In this document: piece after piece, positions 8,862-16,828 of the stretch | How positions within the stretch are numbered: position 1 is the first letter of the stretch | Layout: the number at the start of each line of letters is the position of its first letter | Assembly: GCF_009680455.1 (NCBI RefSeq) | Contig: NZ_WKRD01000001.1 | Coordinates: 248,001-312,000 of the forward strand | DNA: 64,000 nucleotides | DNA from: Lachnospira eligens | Lineage (GTDB): Bacteria; Bacillota; Clostridia; Lachnospirales; Lachnospiraceae | Reading direction: 5' to 3' | Notes under the pieces: model-generated | What the model saw: the letters and a program-made list of their open reading frames with translations, nothing else | Told to the model about the DNA's origin: nothing | Database searches by the model: none | Made by a program: the position numbers and the translations under genes

Positions 8862-9293
8862 CTACATTTTAAAAACAACGCTTTCTTCACGTCTCTCCAT
8901 CTTAAGCACTATTACCGGATATGTGTCAACCTCATTTACAGCTTCCCCCGCTGCCGGACCTATCAGATTAAGATCAATGTACAGTGCATTATCTCCTGTG
9001 TATACATCATTTACCTTAATTGAATATCCACTTGTTTCCCTTGTTCCATAACCGGCCACAACATATGTATAATCCTTAGTCGTATATGTAAGCCTCATCA
9101 CTTTATCTTTTTTGCTTTCAATAAGCTTCTTAAGCTCTTCTGGCAGGTCTGCATTTTCAACCACTGTATAATCAACACTGGTCTTATTATCTGGCTCTTT
9201 GCTGCCAGAACACCCTGTCATGGCACACGCAGGCATAATTATCAACAATGCCAACACAAACGTCATGATTTTTCCCCATAATTTTCCACACAT
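8862..9293 (-). CDS. PrcB-like lipoprotein
   Basis: This is a small lipoprotein of about 143 residues. The N-terminus MCGKLWGKIMTFVLALLIIM is a signal peptide leading to the lipobox MTGC, so the mature protein would be anchored by a diacylglyceryl cysteine. The rest matches the PrcB C-terminal domain, with the hallmark GYGTRETSGYSIKVNDV and a closing strand TYPVIVLKM. In Treponema PrcB stabilises a surface protease; here the partner is unknown. The ATG at 9293 is preferred to the in-frame GTG at 9308 because GGGGGTG precedes it. That ribosome site lies inside a terminator-like hairpin. The gene is followed by a SPOCS/LysM gene. Confidence 0.75.
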   Translation of the reverse strand: MCGKLWGKIMTFVLALLIIMPACAMTGCSGSKEPDNKTSVDYTVVENADLPEELKKLIESKKDKVMRLTYTTKDYTYVVAGYGTRETSGYSIKVNDVYTGDNALYIDLNLIGPAAGEAVNEVDTYPVIVLKMERREESVVFKM

Positions 9294-9341
9294 AAAAAAC
9301 ACCCCCACAATAAGACCTAATTAATCTTATGTGGAGGTGTT
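9294..9341 (-). terminator. Terminator-like hairpin that overlaps the lipoprotein ribosome site
   Basis: On the minus strand, arms at 9325-9341 and 9298-9315 pair over about 16 bp (one bulge, one G-U) around a 9-base loop. They are followed by six T residues that run straight into the ATG at 9293. The 3' arm holds the GGGGGTG ribosome site. It may end glmM-operon transcripts or act as an attenuator for the lipoprotein gene. Confidence 0.65.
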
Positions 9342-9360
9342 GAAAATATTCATATAAAGT

Positions 9361-9643
9361 TATTGTTTATGTTCATTCACCATATGAACAGGCACGCTCC
9401 CAGTGTCCGTCTATGGCTTATGCTTTCAGTATTCCTGCGCTTAGCAGGAGTAAATGCCGCTATCTACAGAGTTTATTACAGTATGCGAAAGCAAACGCAC
9501 TTCGTTTGAACGAGCTTTCGCACACTGAACTTATGTATATAGCGACATTAACTCCTACACAGCTCGTCATAATTCAAGCATAAGCCATAGACGGACACTG
9601 GGAGCTGATTGTACATATTCCGAATGAGTGTAAATAATAGATA
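9361..9643. repeat. Giant imperfect palindrome, MITE-like or structured RNA
   Basis: This fills most of the 367-bp gap between glmM and the lipoprotein gene, which has no coding potential that I can support. The core arms 9396-9425 and 9576-9605 are perfect 30-bp inverted repeats. Complementarity continues outward to about 9361 and 9643 with mismatches. It continues inward through 9447-9463/9539-9555 and tgcgaaagc (9484-9492)/gctttcgca (9514-9522), with the apex near 9500. A side hairpin lies at 9434-9448. The shape fits a non-autonomous inverted-repeat element or a long hairpin RNA. No target-site duplication could be assigned. Confidence 0.6.
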
Positions 9644-9660
9644 GTAAGATTTTTTAAACC

Positions 9661-11013
9661 TTACACAGCATATCCCTTGCTCTTTATGACATCTATAACC
9701 TGGTCTACATATTTTTCGCACTCTTCTGTGCTTCCTGCCTCAACCATTACACGGACAACAGGCTCTGTTCCGCTTTCGCGTACGAGGATTCTTCCATCTG
9801 CGCCAAGTGCATTGGCAACTGCTTCAACTGCAGCCTTAACATCTGCATCATCCTGTGCCTGTGTCTTATCTGTAACCCTGATGTTCTTAAGAACCTGTGG
9901 ATATATAACAAGTGGTGCTGCAAGCTCTGACAATGTCTTCTTCTTTGCAAGCATAACCTCCATCATCTTAAGGGCTGTGATAATTCCATCACCTGTTGTT
10001 GCATATTTAGAGAATATAATGTGTCCTGACTGCTCTCCACCTATACGGTAGCCGTTCTCTGACATACACTCATATACATACTTATCGCCAACCTTAGTCT
10101 TTTCGTACTCAATTCCTACTGCATCAAATGCTTTGTAAAGTCCGAAGTTAGACATTACTGTTGTTACAACCTTGTTTCCGACAAGCTTATCTCTGTCCTT
10201 CATATAACATCCATAGATATAGAGAATATGGTCACCTGTTATGACCTCGCCCTTCTCATCTACACACAGACATCTGTCAGCATCACCGTCAAACGCAAAT
10301 CCTACATCAAGATGCTCTCTTCTTACTAAATCCTGAAGTCCTTCAATATGTGTAGAACCGCAGTTTGCATTAATATTAGTTCCGTCCGGAGCAGCATTTA
10401 TAACATATGTCTTAGCTCCAAGTGCGTCAAATACAGCTTTTGCAAGTGTCCATGCACTACCATTAGAAGCATCAAGACCTACTCTTATTCCTTTGAATGA
10501 ATAAATTGCAAGACTCATAAGATATCCCATATATCTGTTACGACCTGCTGTGTAATCAACTGTACATCCAATGTTTTCTCGTGTTGCATATGGAATTTCT
10601 CCAAGCTCACCATCAAGGTACTTCTCGATTTCAGCGATAACATCCTCTTTCATCTTCTCACCTGCGGCATTAATAAGCTTAATTCCATTGTCATAGAAAG
10701 GATTGTGACTTGCAGAAATCATAATTCCGCAATCAAAATCTTCTGTTCTTGCAACATAAGAAACACTTGGTGTAGTTGTAACATGAAGAAGATACGCGTC
10801 TGCTCCTGATGCTGTAAGACCGGCTACCAAAGAATACTCAAACATATAACTGCTTCTTCTTGTATCCTTACCAATAACAATCTTTGCCTTACCATTCTCA
10901 TGGTTTTTTCCATAATACCAGCCTAAGAATCTTCCCACCTTAAATGCATGGTCAACTGTAAGAGTTACATTTGCTTCTCCTCTGAATCCGTCAGTTCCAA
11001 AATACTTACCCAT
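9661..11013 (-). CDS. glmM: Phosphoglucosamine mutase
   Basis: GlmM interconverts glucosamine-6-phosphate and glucosamine-1-phosphate on the route to UDP-GlcNAc, needed for peptidoglycan and surface glycans. The 450-residue length is normal. It opens MGKYFGTDGFRGEAN. The active-site phosphoserine loop is ISASHNPFYDNGIKL (about residues 97-112), the metal loop is DGDADRCL near 241, and the phosphate-binding C-terminal loop is VRESGTEPVVRVM. GGAGTAG precedes the ATG at 11013. It is the last gene of an operon with galE (10 bp apart), a GT2 and the ManC/ManA fusion, all feeding sugar nucleotide supply. Confidence 0.95.
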   Translation of the reverse strand: MGKYFGTDGFRGEANVTLTVDHAFKVGRFLGWYYGKNHENGKAKIVIGKDTRRSSYMFEYSLVAGLTASGADAYLLHVTTTPSVSYVARTEDFDCGIMISASHNPFYDNGIKLINAAGEKMKEDVIAEIEKYLDGELGEIPYATRENIGCTVDYTAGRNRYMGYLMSLAIYSFKGIRVGLDASNGSAWTLAKAVFDALGAKTYVINAAPDGTNINANCGSTHIEGLQDLVRREHLDVGFAFDGDADRCLCVDEKGEVITGDHILYIYGCYMKDRDKLVGNKVVTTVMSNFGLYKAFDAVGIEYEKTKVGDKYVYECMSENGYRIGGEQSGHIIFSKYATTGDGIITALKMMEVMLAKKKTLSELAAPLVIYPQVLKNIRVTDKTQAQDDADVKAAVEAVANALGADGRILVRESGTEPVVRVMVEAGSTEECEKYVDQVIDVIKSKGYAV

Positions 11014-11023
11014 AATCTACTCC

Positions 11024-12040
11024 TTAATCATCATATCCGTTAGGATTATTCTTCTGCCATCTCCATGAATCAGCACACATAGTCTTTAAATCACGCTCTG
11101 CTTTCCAGTGAAGCTCTCTCTCTGCCTTACCTGCGTCACAGTAGCATGTTGCGATATCACCTGGTCTTCTTGCCTTAATTACATATGGTATATGTATTCC
11201 TGTAGCAGCCTCAAAATTCTTTACTATATCAAGTACTGAATATCCATTACCTGTTCCAAGATTATATATTACAATTCCCGGATTATCATTGAGCTTTTCT
11301 ATGGCCTTAACATGTCCAAGTGCAAGGTCAACAACATGAATATAATCTCTTACTCCTGTTCCATCATGAGTATCATAATCGTTACCAAATACCCCAAGTT
11401 CCTTTAACTTTCCAACAGCAACCTGTGTTATATATGGCATAAGATTATTAGGAACTCCGTTAGGATTCTCTCCTATTGTTCCGCTCTCATGTGCTCCAAT
11501 TGGGTTAAAGTATCTTAAAAGAATTACATTCCATTCCGGGTCAGCCTTCTGGATATCTGTAAGAATCTCCTCAAGCATTCCCTTAGTTTTGCCATAAGGA
11601 TTAGTAATCTCGCCCTTAGGGCATTCCTCTGTAATAGGAACAAATGCAGGATCTCCATAAACTGTAGCTGAAGATGAGAATATAATATTCTTGACACCAT
11701 GATTTCTCATAACGTCAAAAAGTGTAAGTGAACCGGATATATTATTCATATAATACTCAAGTGGCTTTGCTACTGACTCACCTACAGCCTTAAGTCCAGC
11801 AAAATGTATAACACTGTCTATACTTTCCTTCTCAAATATCTCATTTAATGCTGCAGCGTCATTGATATCTGCCTCATAAAATGTAACTTCCTTTCCTGTA
11901 ATCTTCTCGACTCTTTCTAAAGACTTTCTGCTTGAATTAACAAGATTATCAACAACTACAACATCATAACCTGCATTCTGAAGTTCTACTACTGTGTGGC
12001 TTCCAATAAAGCCTGCACCGCCTGTAACTAATATTGCCAT
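11024..12040 (-). CDS. galE: UDP-glucose 4-epimerase
   Basis: GalE interconverts UDP-glucose and UDP-galactose using tightly bound NAD. The 338-residue SDR protein begins [16 protein letters not shown] with the Rossmann GxxGxxG. It has the SSSATVYG serine motif near residue 123 and the catalytic NPYGKTK (YxxxK) near 148. The substrate loop [13 protein letters not shown] is also present. AAAGGAGATAAC precedes the ATG. Its product can feed the UDP-galactopyranose mutase encoded at 21.4-22.6 kb, which would give UDP-galactofuranose for the surface glycan. It sits 10 bp upstream of glmM. Confidence 0.95.
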   Translation of the reverse strand: MAILVTGGAGFIGSHTVVELQNAGYDVVVVDNLVNSSRKSLERVEKITGKEVTFYEADINDAAALNEIFEKESIDSVIHFAGLKAVGESVAKPLEYYMNNISGSLTLFDVMRNHGVKNIIFSSSATVYGDPAFVPITEECPKGEITNPYGKTKGMLEEILTDIQKADPEWNVILLRYFNPIGAHESGTIGENPNGVPNNLMPYITQVAVGKLKELGVFGNDYDTHDGTGVRDYIHVVDLALGHVKAIEKLNDNPGIVIYNLGTGNGYSVLDIVKNFEAATGIHIPYVIKARRPGDIATCYCDAGKAERELHWKAERDLKTMCADSWRWQKNNPNGYDD

Positions 12041-12131
12041 TGTTATCTCCTTTATGTTCTATACTAATATAGCCACAAAACTTCATATAACATCTCGTTC
12101 TGTGGCTTATTATATGTCTTATGTTACGATA

Positions 12132-12878
12132 TTATTTGTCGCCTTTCATCATACGCTCAGTTGACCATATTTCAACCTCGTACCTGTTGCTCTTATTATA
12201 TCTCTTTCTAAGGTTCTTGAGCTGCTTTAAGTACTCTAACGTAACCTTTCCTGAAAGCTTTGATTCACCTTCAGTTCTCTGCTGGAATTTGTATGGAATC
12301 TCTACAACCTTGCTATATGTACCCATTGCAAGAACCTCAACCATAATTTTCCATCCAATTGGCTGAAGGTCAGCATTCTCAATAACTTCTCTTCTGAACA
12401 TAAAGAGTCCGCTTGTAGGATCTGATATCTTTCTAAGGCAAGGCAACATAACCTGTCCTATCTTTCTTGCTGTTCCAGATACGAACTTTCTGTACCAGTT
12501 AAGTCCGCCATCATCTCCACCTGGAATAAGCCGGCTAGGTATACAGAAGTCTGCACCACTTTCCATAGCCCTATACATATATTTAAGAACGATTGGTGGG
12601 TGCTGTAAATCAGCATCCATACATGCCATATATTCGCCCTTTGCAAGCTTAAAACCATCAAGAACAGCAGTTGCTAATCCTGTTCCATTCTTTCTATGTT
12701 CCATTCTCACCTGTGGATATTCCTTAGCAACTTCCATAATCACATCAGGTGTATTGTCCTTACTGTCATCAACAAAGACAATTTCATAATCAACACCCTT
12801 CAAAGCAACATCAATCTGTGCTACAAGATTTCTGATGTTCTTGCTTTCATTAAATGTTGGTATTACTACTGATAACAT
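12132..12878 (-). CDS. GT2 glycosyltransferase, polyprenol-phosphate mannose synthase-like
   Basis: This is a soluble GT-A fold glycosyltransferase of about 248 residues, resembling dolichol/polyprenol-phosphate mannose synthase (DPM1 type) without C-terminal membrane helices. Motifs are MLSVVIPTFNESKNI at the N-terminus, FVDDSKDNTPD, the metal-binding DADLQHPP near residue 90, and the SDPTSGLFMFRR acceptor-side motif. It lies in an operon with the ManC/ManA fusion, so GDP-mannose as donor and polyprenyl-phosphate as acceptor is a reasonable inference. The second ATG of a close pair (12878) has the better spacing from AAAGGAG; 12884 is the alternative. Confidence 0.85.
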   Translation of the reverse strand: MLSVVIPTFNESKNIRNLVAQIDVALKGVDYEIVFVDDSKDNTPDVIMEVAKEYPQVRMEHRKNGTGLATAVLDGFKLAKGEYMACMDADLQHPPIVLKYMYRAMESGADFCIPSRLIPGGDDGGLNWYRKFVSGTARKIGQVMLPCLRKISDPTSGLFMFRREVIENADLQPIGWKIMVEVLAMGTYSKVVEIPYKFQQRTEGESKLSGKVTLEYLKQLKNLRKRYNKSNRYEVEIWSTERMMKGDK

Positions 12879-12948
12879 TATCATACTCTCCTTTAAAAAG
12901 AATTCTCTCGTCATTATACATCAATATACAACAAAGTAAAACATTTTT

Positions 12949-15321
12949 TTATACTCTGGTAACAACCATGGTTGCCCGTCCCTTAACTATTATTGAACGA
13001 AGACCTGCACTTACAAAGAAACTGTCGCCTGCTTTAAACTCCATAGTCTTTTCATAATCATCAGTTTCAATAGTTCCTGAGCCGTTAATGAAAAGTACAG
13101 AAACAAAGGATGCCTCATCAACAGTAATCTTTGCTTCGTCATTGACATCATACTTATATACTTCAAAGTATTTGCACTGGACAAGTCTTTCTTCTGTGAA
13201 ATGTTCATTTCTTGCAATAACAACCTCTGTCTTATTGTCCTTGATATATTTATGGTTATCAACAACATCAAGTGCTTTCTTAACATGAAGTTCTCTTGGA
13301 TTACCGAACTTGTCCCTTCTGTCATAATCATACATACGGTAGGTACAGTTAGAATTCTGCTGTATCTCACATATGAATACACCTGCGCCTATTGCATGGA
13401 TTGTTCCTGCCTTAACCATAACAACATCGCCTGCTTTAACCTCTATCTTATTAAGTATGTCTGTGATTGTATTATTATTAATTCTCTCAAGAATTTCTTC
13501 CTTAGATGCGTCTCTTGAAAGCCCACAGTACAGATATGATCCCGGTTCACTGTCCACTACATACCACATCTCATTCTTTCCATATTCATTCTCATTCTCA
13601 AGAGCATATTCATCATCAGGATGAATCTGTATAGAAAGTGCCTGCTTTGCATCTATGAATTTTATAAGGATAGGGAATCTGTCCTGTGCCTGACATTTCC
13701 AGCCTAATGCTTCTTTTCCTATAATATTAAGGTACTCATTAAAGAGCATTCCTTTATATCTTCCCTCAGCTATACGGCTCTGACCGTCAGGATGAGCTGA
13801 AAGTTCCCAGCTCTCACCGATGACATCATAATCACATTTCTTGCCATATACATCACGAATCTTGGTTCCACCCCACAGATTATCCTTAAATGCAGGTTCA
13901 AGCTTCGCAATAGGACTCTTATCCAGTCTTACATAATTAGCAGATGCCTGTGGATTATCCTTATTATATATCTTAACAAGATCTGTATCTGATATATTAT
14001 CTCCAATACCAACCTCTATTACTACCACATTCTTGTCTGTCTTATTAGCAATCCTGTGTTTCGTTCCCACTGGAATGAATACACTTTCATATTTGTTATA
14101 ATCAGCAGTTTCATTACCAAGTGTAATTGTAGCAATACCTTCAACTATTGACCAATGCTCAGTTCTCTTTTCATGCCGGTGAAGAGACATTGACATTCCT
14201 GGAAAAACAGTAAGCTTTCTGACTTTATATCCCTGTGAATAATTAAGTATCTCCTGTATTCCCCATTCCTTATAAGTAGTCCTGTTATAATCGAAAAATG
14301 CTTCATAAGTATCCATATTATCTTTCATAATCTGCTTGATATTATCAGCAGATTTCTTTGATGATATATATGTTGCATCATCTGTATTAACAACTACAAG
14401 ATCTCTTAAATCATTGGCGACAACAAGTCTCTTCGGTGCATTATTTATAATATTAACATTATCGCAGTCATTCTTGATAACACATTCTGACTTGATATTG
14501 TTTCCAAATTCAGCTAAATCGCTGGCGTTGCCGACATCCATCCACTCGAAATGTGCTTCAACTACTTTTATTGAATCACATTTTTCAAGGAGAAGTGTTT
14601 CAATACTGCCATGTGGCATAGCCTGCATAACCGTCTCTGAAAATCTCACAGACCTTCTTATTGCCGGCACCTTTCTCTTAGCTGTCTTACAGGTAGTGTA
14701 CAGTTCTGATGCAAGGCGTCTTGCAGCATTAATCATATCCCCTGCCCTGAATACAAGTATTCCACTGTTCCACAGATACCCCTCACCATAGTCATATCCA
14801 AGCAGACCTTCTGTCTCATCTTCATCGAAATCTATTCTTGCAATAAACTTCTTAACATTCTCTTTATCCCGGAGAATGTACCCATAAGTGGATGACTGTG
14901 ATTCTGGCTTAATTCCTAATACCGCAAGATATCCTTCTTTTGCATATTCTTTAGCCTCAATTATTGAATCTTTATAACCATCACCCTCAATCAGGTTGTC
15001 CGAATTAACAACCAGAACTAATTCTGACGGGTTGGCAAACATAGTCCCTAACAATACAGCTGCTCCTGTTCCCTTCGGTGTACCCTCAAGGATAACTCTG
15101 TACTTAAGACTCTGGAACGCTTTCATCTGTCCATTAACAATATTCTTATAGCTCTCATTGGTAACTATTATAAATTCCTCACAGAATGGCATATTCCTTA
15201 CTACAGTTTCCTGTAATATGGAACGGCCTTCTTTTATTTTCATAAACTGCTTTGGAAACTGCCTTCTGGATAATGGCCATAAACTATCACCACTACCCCC
15301 AGCTAATATTACACATTTCAT
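12949..15321 (-). CDS. Mannose-1-phosphate guanylyltransferase / mannose-6-phosphate isomerase fusion
   Basis: This 790-residue protein joins three modules. Residues ~1-340 are a sugar nucleotidyltransferase. Residues ~350-450 are a cupin (MSLHRHEKRTEHWSIVEG) as in type II ManC. Residues ~470-790 form a type I phosphomannose isomerase with the zinc residues intact (SIQIHPDD, NEMWYVVD, AGTIHAIGAG). It would convert fructose-6-P to mannose-6-P and make GDP-mannose. The nucleotidyltransferase half is diverged: the usual GGSGTRLWPLSR reads GGSGDSLWPLSR, ETGYGYI reads SSTYGYI, and the PxDH motif reads NSDN. That half may be altered or inactive. A separate canonical ManC lies at 54.3-55.4 kb. AGGAAGG precedes the ATG. 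Confidence 0.88.
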   Translation of the reverse strand: MKCVILAGGSGDSLWPLSRRQFPKQFMKIKEGRSILQETVVRNMPFCEEFIIVTNESYKNIVNGQMKAFQSLKYRVILEGTPKGTGAAVLLGTMFANPSELVLVVNSDNLIEGDGYKDSIIEAKEYAKEGYLAVLGIKPESQSSTYGYILRDKENVKKFIARIDFDEDETEGLLGYDYGEGYLWNSGILVFRAGDMINAARRLASELYTTCKTAKRKVPAIRRSVRFSETVMQAMPHGSIETLLLEKCDSIKVVEAHFEWMDVGNASDLAEFGNNIKSECVIKNDCDNVNIINNAPKRLVVANDLRDLVVVNTDDATYISSKKSADNIKQIMKDNMDTYEAFFDYNRTTYKEWGIQEILNYSQGYKVRKLTVFPGMSMSLHRHEKRTEHWSIVEGIATITLGNETADYNKYESVFIPVGTKHRIANKTDKNVVVIEVGIGDNISDTDLVKIYNKDNPQASANYVRLDKSPIAKLEPAFKDNLWGGTKIRDVYGKKCDYDVIGESWELSAHPDGQSRIAEGRYKGMLFNEYLNIIGKEALGWKCQAQDRFPILIKFIDAKQALSIQIHPDDEYALENENEYGKNEMWYVVDSEPGSYLYCGLSRDASKEEILERINNNTITDILNKIEVKAGDVVMVKAGTIHAIGAGVFICEIQQNSNCTYRMYDYDRRDKFGNPRELHVKKALDVVDNHKYIKDNKTEVVIARNEHFTEERLVQCKYFEVYKYDVNDEAKITVDEASFVSVLFINGSGTIETDDYEKTMEFKAGDSFFVSAGLRSIIVKGRATMVVTRV

Positions 15322-15363
15322 AGCAATCCTTCCTTAAAATATCTGTTATAGATAATATGTTTA

Positions 15364-16734
15364 TTAGTTATCTGCTGAAGTATCTCCACCCGCTGGTGTA
15401 TTGCTACTGTCATCTCCGCCTGCTGGCTTATCTCCGCTTTCGTCTCCACCTGATGGCTTATCTGTGCTTTCATCTCCACCTGATGGCTTATCTGTGCTTT
15501 CGTCTCCACCTGATGAGGTATTATCGCTGTCGTTTCTTCCTGCTGGTTTATTATTCTTATCCTCGGCAATTGTTCTCTCATTAGCTGCTGTTGTCTCTTC
15601 CCTGCTGCTAGTGCTTTCTGCTGCTGAAATTCGAGATGAGTGTGCTGCAGTTGAACTATCCTTACTCGTCGCAGTCTCCTTAGGTGCTTTGGTTGTATAT
15701 TCCATCGGTTTCCATTCATTGCTGTTATTCTTATTATTGGCTTTTCTTCTGTTACCACCAGCCATTGCTGCTATTGACACTATAAGGATAATCACTACAA
15801 GAATTACCACCATTGACGCATATACAACATTACGTCTTCTTGCTCTTGGTACACCCGGAAACACTCTTCCAACAAATGCTGTAAGCTTGTCCATAAGTGA
15901 AACACCCCTTACAGGGACATCATCAAAATCATTGTTCTCATATCCATTCATGTCATATTCAAATAACACACCTTCATCAGAATCCTCATCGTCCGATTCA
16001 TCATTTTCTATCCCTTCGTCTGATTCATTATCAGGTAAATCTGCATTTTCAGGCTCATAAGCCTCGTACTCGTCGGCAGCTTCTGTTTCCGCTGCTTTCT
16101 GCTCTGCACCATATATCTTAATATCAGAATCATCTGTCTCTTTTTCATCAAACGAAGCATAATCTGACATATTCTCTACAACTGATGATATACCGAGTAT
16201 ATTATCCTTCATCATTGCAATAAGCTTAAGAATAAATGCACTGTCTATATCGAGCAAAGTTTCTATCTCGTCAACTGAATGCATCTCATATCCGTAAAGT
16301 TCCATCATAATAGTCTGGACTCTTGATAATGACTTAATATTATCAGGTGCATTGTCATACGCCTTAAAATCTTTAAATATTCTGGAATTATCTTTTATTA
16401 TGTCAAATAATTCCTTATCTTCCTTAATTCTGCCATACTCATACTCGTAATCATCATCTATCTTAATAGTAGAATTATCTATAAGATTAAACATAAACAC
16501 TGAAACTCTTGTTGCAATCTGACGCATAATATTCTTATTAACATCAATACTATCAAGATTAGTACATATATCAATAATCGCTCTTGGAGAAAGTTTCTTG
16601 TAATCCTCTCCAAAAACCGGATATATAAGACAGTTTACATCTTTCTGTATCTCCTTGCATAAGACCTCTTTATCAGTCTTTCCAGTCCTTACATCATTAA
16701 TCAGTTCCTTCATCTGTTCTTGATTCTTACTCAT
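15364..16734 (-). CDS. Membrane-anchored acidic protein with tandem-repeat tail
   Basis: I do not recognise this 456-residue protein. The N-terminal ~185 residues are helical and charged (MSKNQEQMKELINDVRTGKT), followed by a very acidic stretch (about residues 200-275). A single membrane helix VVYASMVVILVVIILIVSIA lies near residue 320-342 after an RARRR stop-transfer motif, so the N-terminal part should be cytoplasmic. Outside is a Ser/Thr linker and a tail of 10-residue repeats of the type GGDESTDKPS. The start follows GAGGAGA and a strong promoter. It heads the operon with ManC/ManA, GT2, galE and glmM. The layout is like an anti-sigma or scaffold protein but no family is claimed. Confidence 0.8.
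   Translation of the reverse strand: MSKNQEQMKELINDVRTGKTDKEVLCKEIQKDVNCLIYPVFGEDYKKLSPRAIIDICTNLDSIDVNKNIMRQIATRVSVFMFNLIDNSTIKIDDDYEYEYGRIKEDKELFDIIKDNSRIFKDFKAYDNAPDNIKSLSRVQTIMMELYGYEMHSVDEIETLLDIDSAFILKLIAMMKDNILGISSVVENMSDYASFDEKETDDSDIKIYGAEQKAAETEAADEYEAYEPENADLPDNESDEGIENDESDDEDSDEGVLFEYDMNGYENNDFDDVPVRGVSLMDKLTAFVGRVFPGVPRARRRNVVYASMVVILVVIILIVSIAAMAGGNRRKANNKNNSNEWKPMEYTTKAPKETATSKDSSTAAHSSRISAAESTSSREETTAANERTIAEDKNNKPAGRNDSDNTSSGGDESTDKPSGGDESTDKPSGGDESGDKPAGGDDSSNTPAGGDTSADN
15400..15530 (-). repeat. 30-bp in-frame tandem repeats
   Basis: Four to five degenerate 30-bp units each encode a GGDxSxDKPxG-type decapeptide. The two central units are nearly identical in DNA. Copy number is likely to vary between strains. 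They form the outer tail of the anchored protein. Confidence 0.85.
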
Positions 16735-16767
16735 ATTTTATCTCCTCGTGAATATACATTCCGATTG

Positions 16768-16796
16768 ATTATACCACTCTGTTAAAGAAATGTCAC
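16768..16796 (-). promoter_or_regulatory. Strong sigma-A promoter for the glycan-precursor operon
   Basis: On the minus strand GTGACA (16791-16796) and a consensus TATAAT (16768-16773) are 17 bp apart, about 34 bp before the start of the anchored acidic protein. It should drive that gene and the following ManC/ManA, GT2, galE and glmM. Confidence 0.7.
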
Positions 16797-16828
16797 GATT
16801 TTTCAGTTGTTTTATATAGTCACATCAT

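Noticed and set aside
9396..9605. 6S RNA as an explanation for the long hairpin
   Set aside because: The length is similar, but a perfect 30-bp outer stem and further inverted repeats outside it do not match the 6S shape; a MITE-like or other hairpin element fits better.
12058..12112. Possible terminator between the GT2 gene and galE
   Set aside because: GCCACA-type arms pair over about 10 bp, but the loop is long and no T-run follows, and the genes look co-transcribed.
14336..14791. Plus-strand open frame of 151 codons inside the ManC/ManA gene
   Set aside because: It is antisense to an intact conserved coding region, has no ribosome site and no recognisable protein features.
15400..15530. 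Regular ~30-bp repeats that might suggest a CRISPR array
   Set aside because: The units are contiguous without unique spacers, are in frame and encode a decapeptide repeat.
15318..15758. Alternative minus-strand frame through the repeat region
   Set aside because: It overlaps the real gene in another frame, gives a Gln/His-rich repetitive translation and has no ribosome site.
15401..16060. Long plus-strand open frame opposite the anchored acidic protein
   Set aside because: It is an antisense shadow created by the GC-biased repeats and acidic codons of the real minus-strand gene; it has no ribosome site and a low-complexity Leu/Ser translation.
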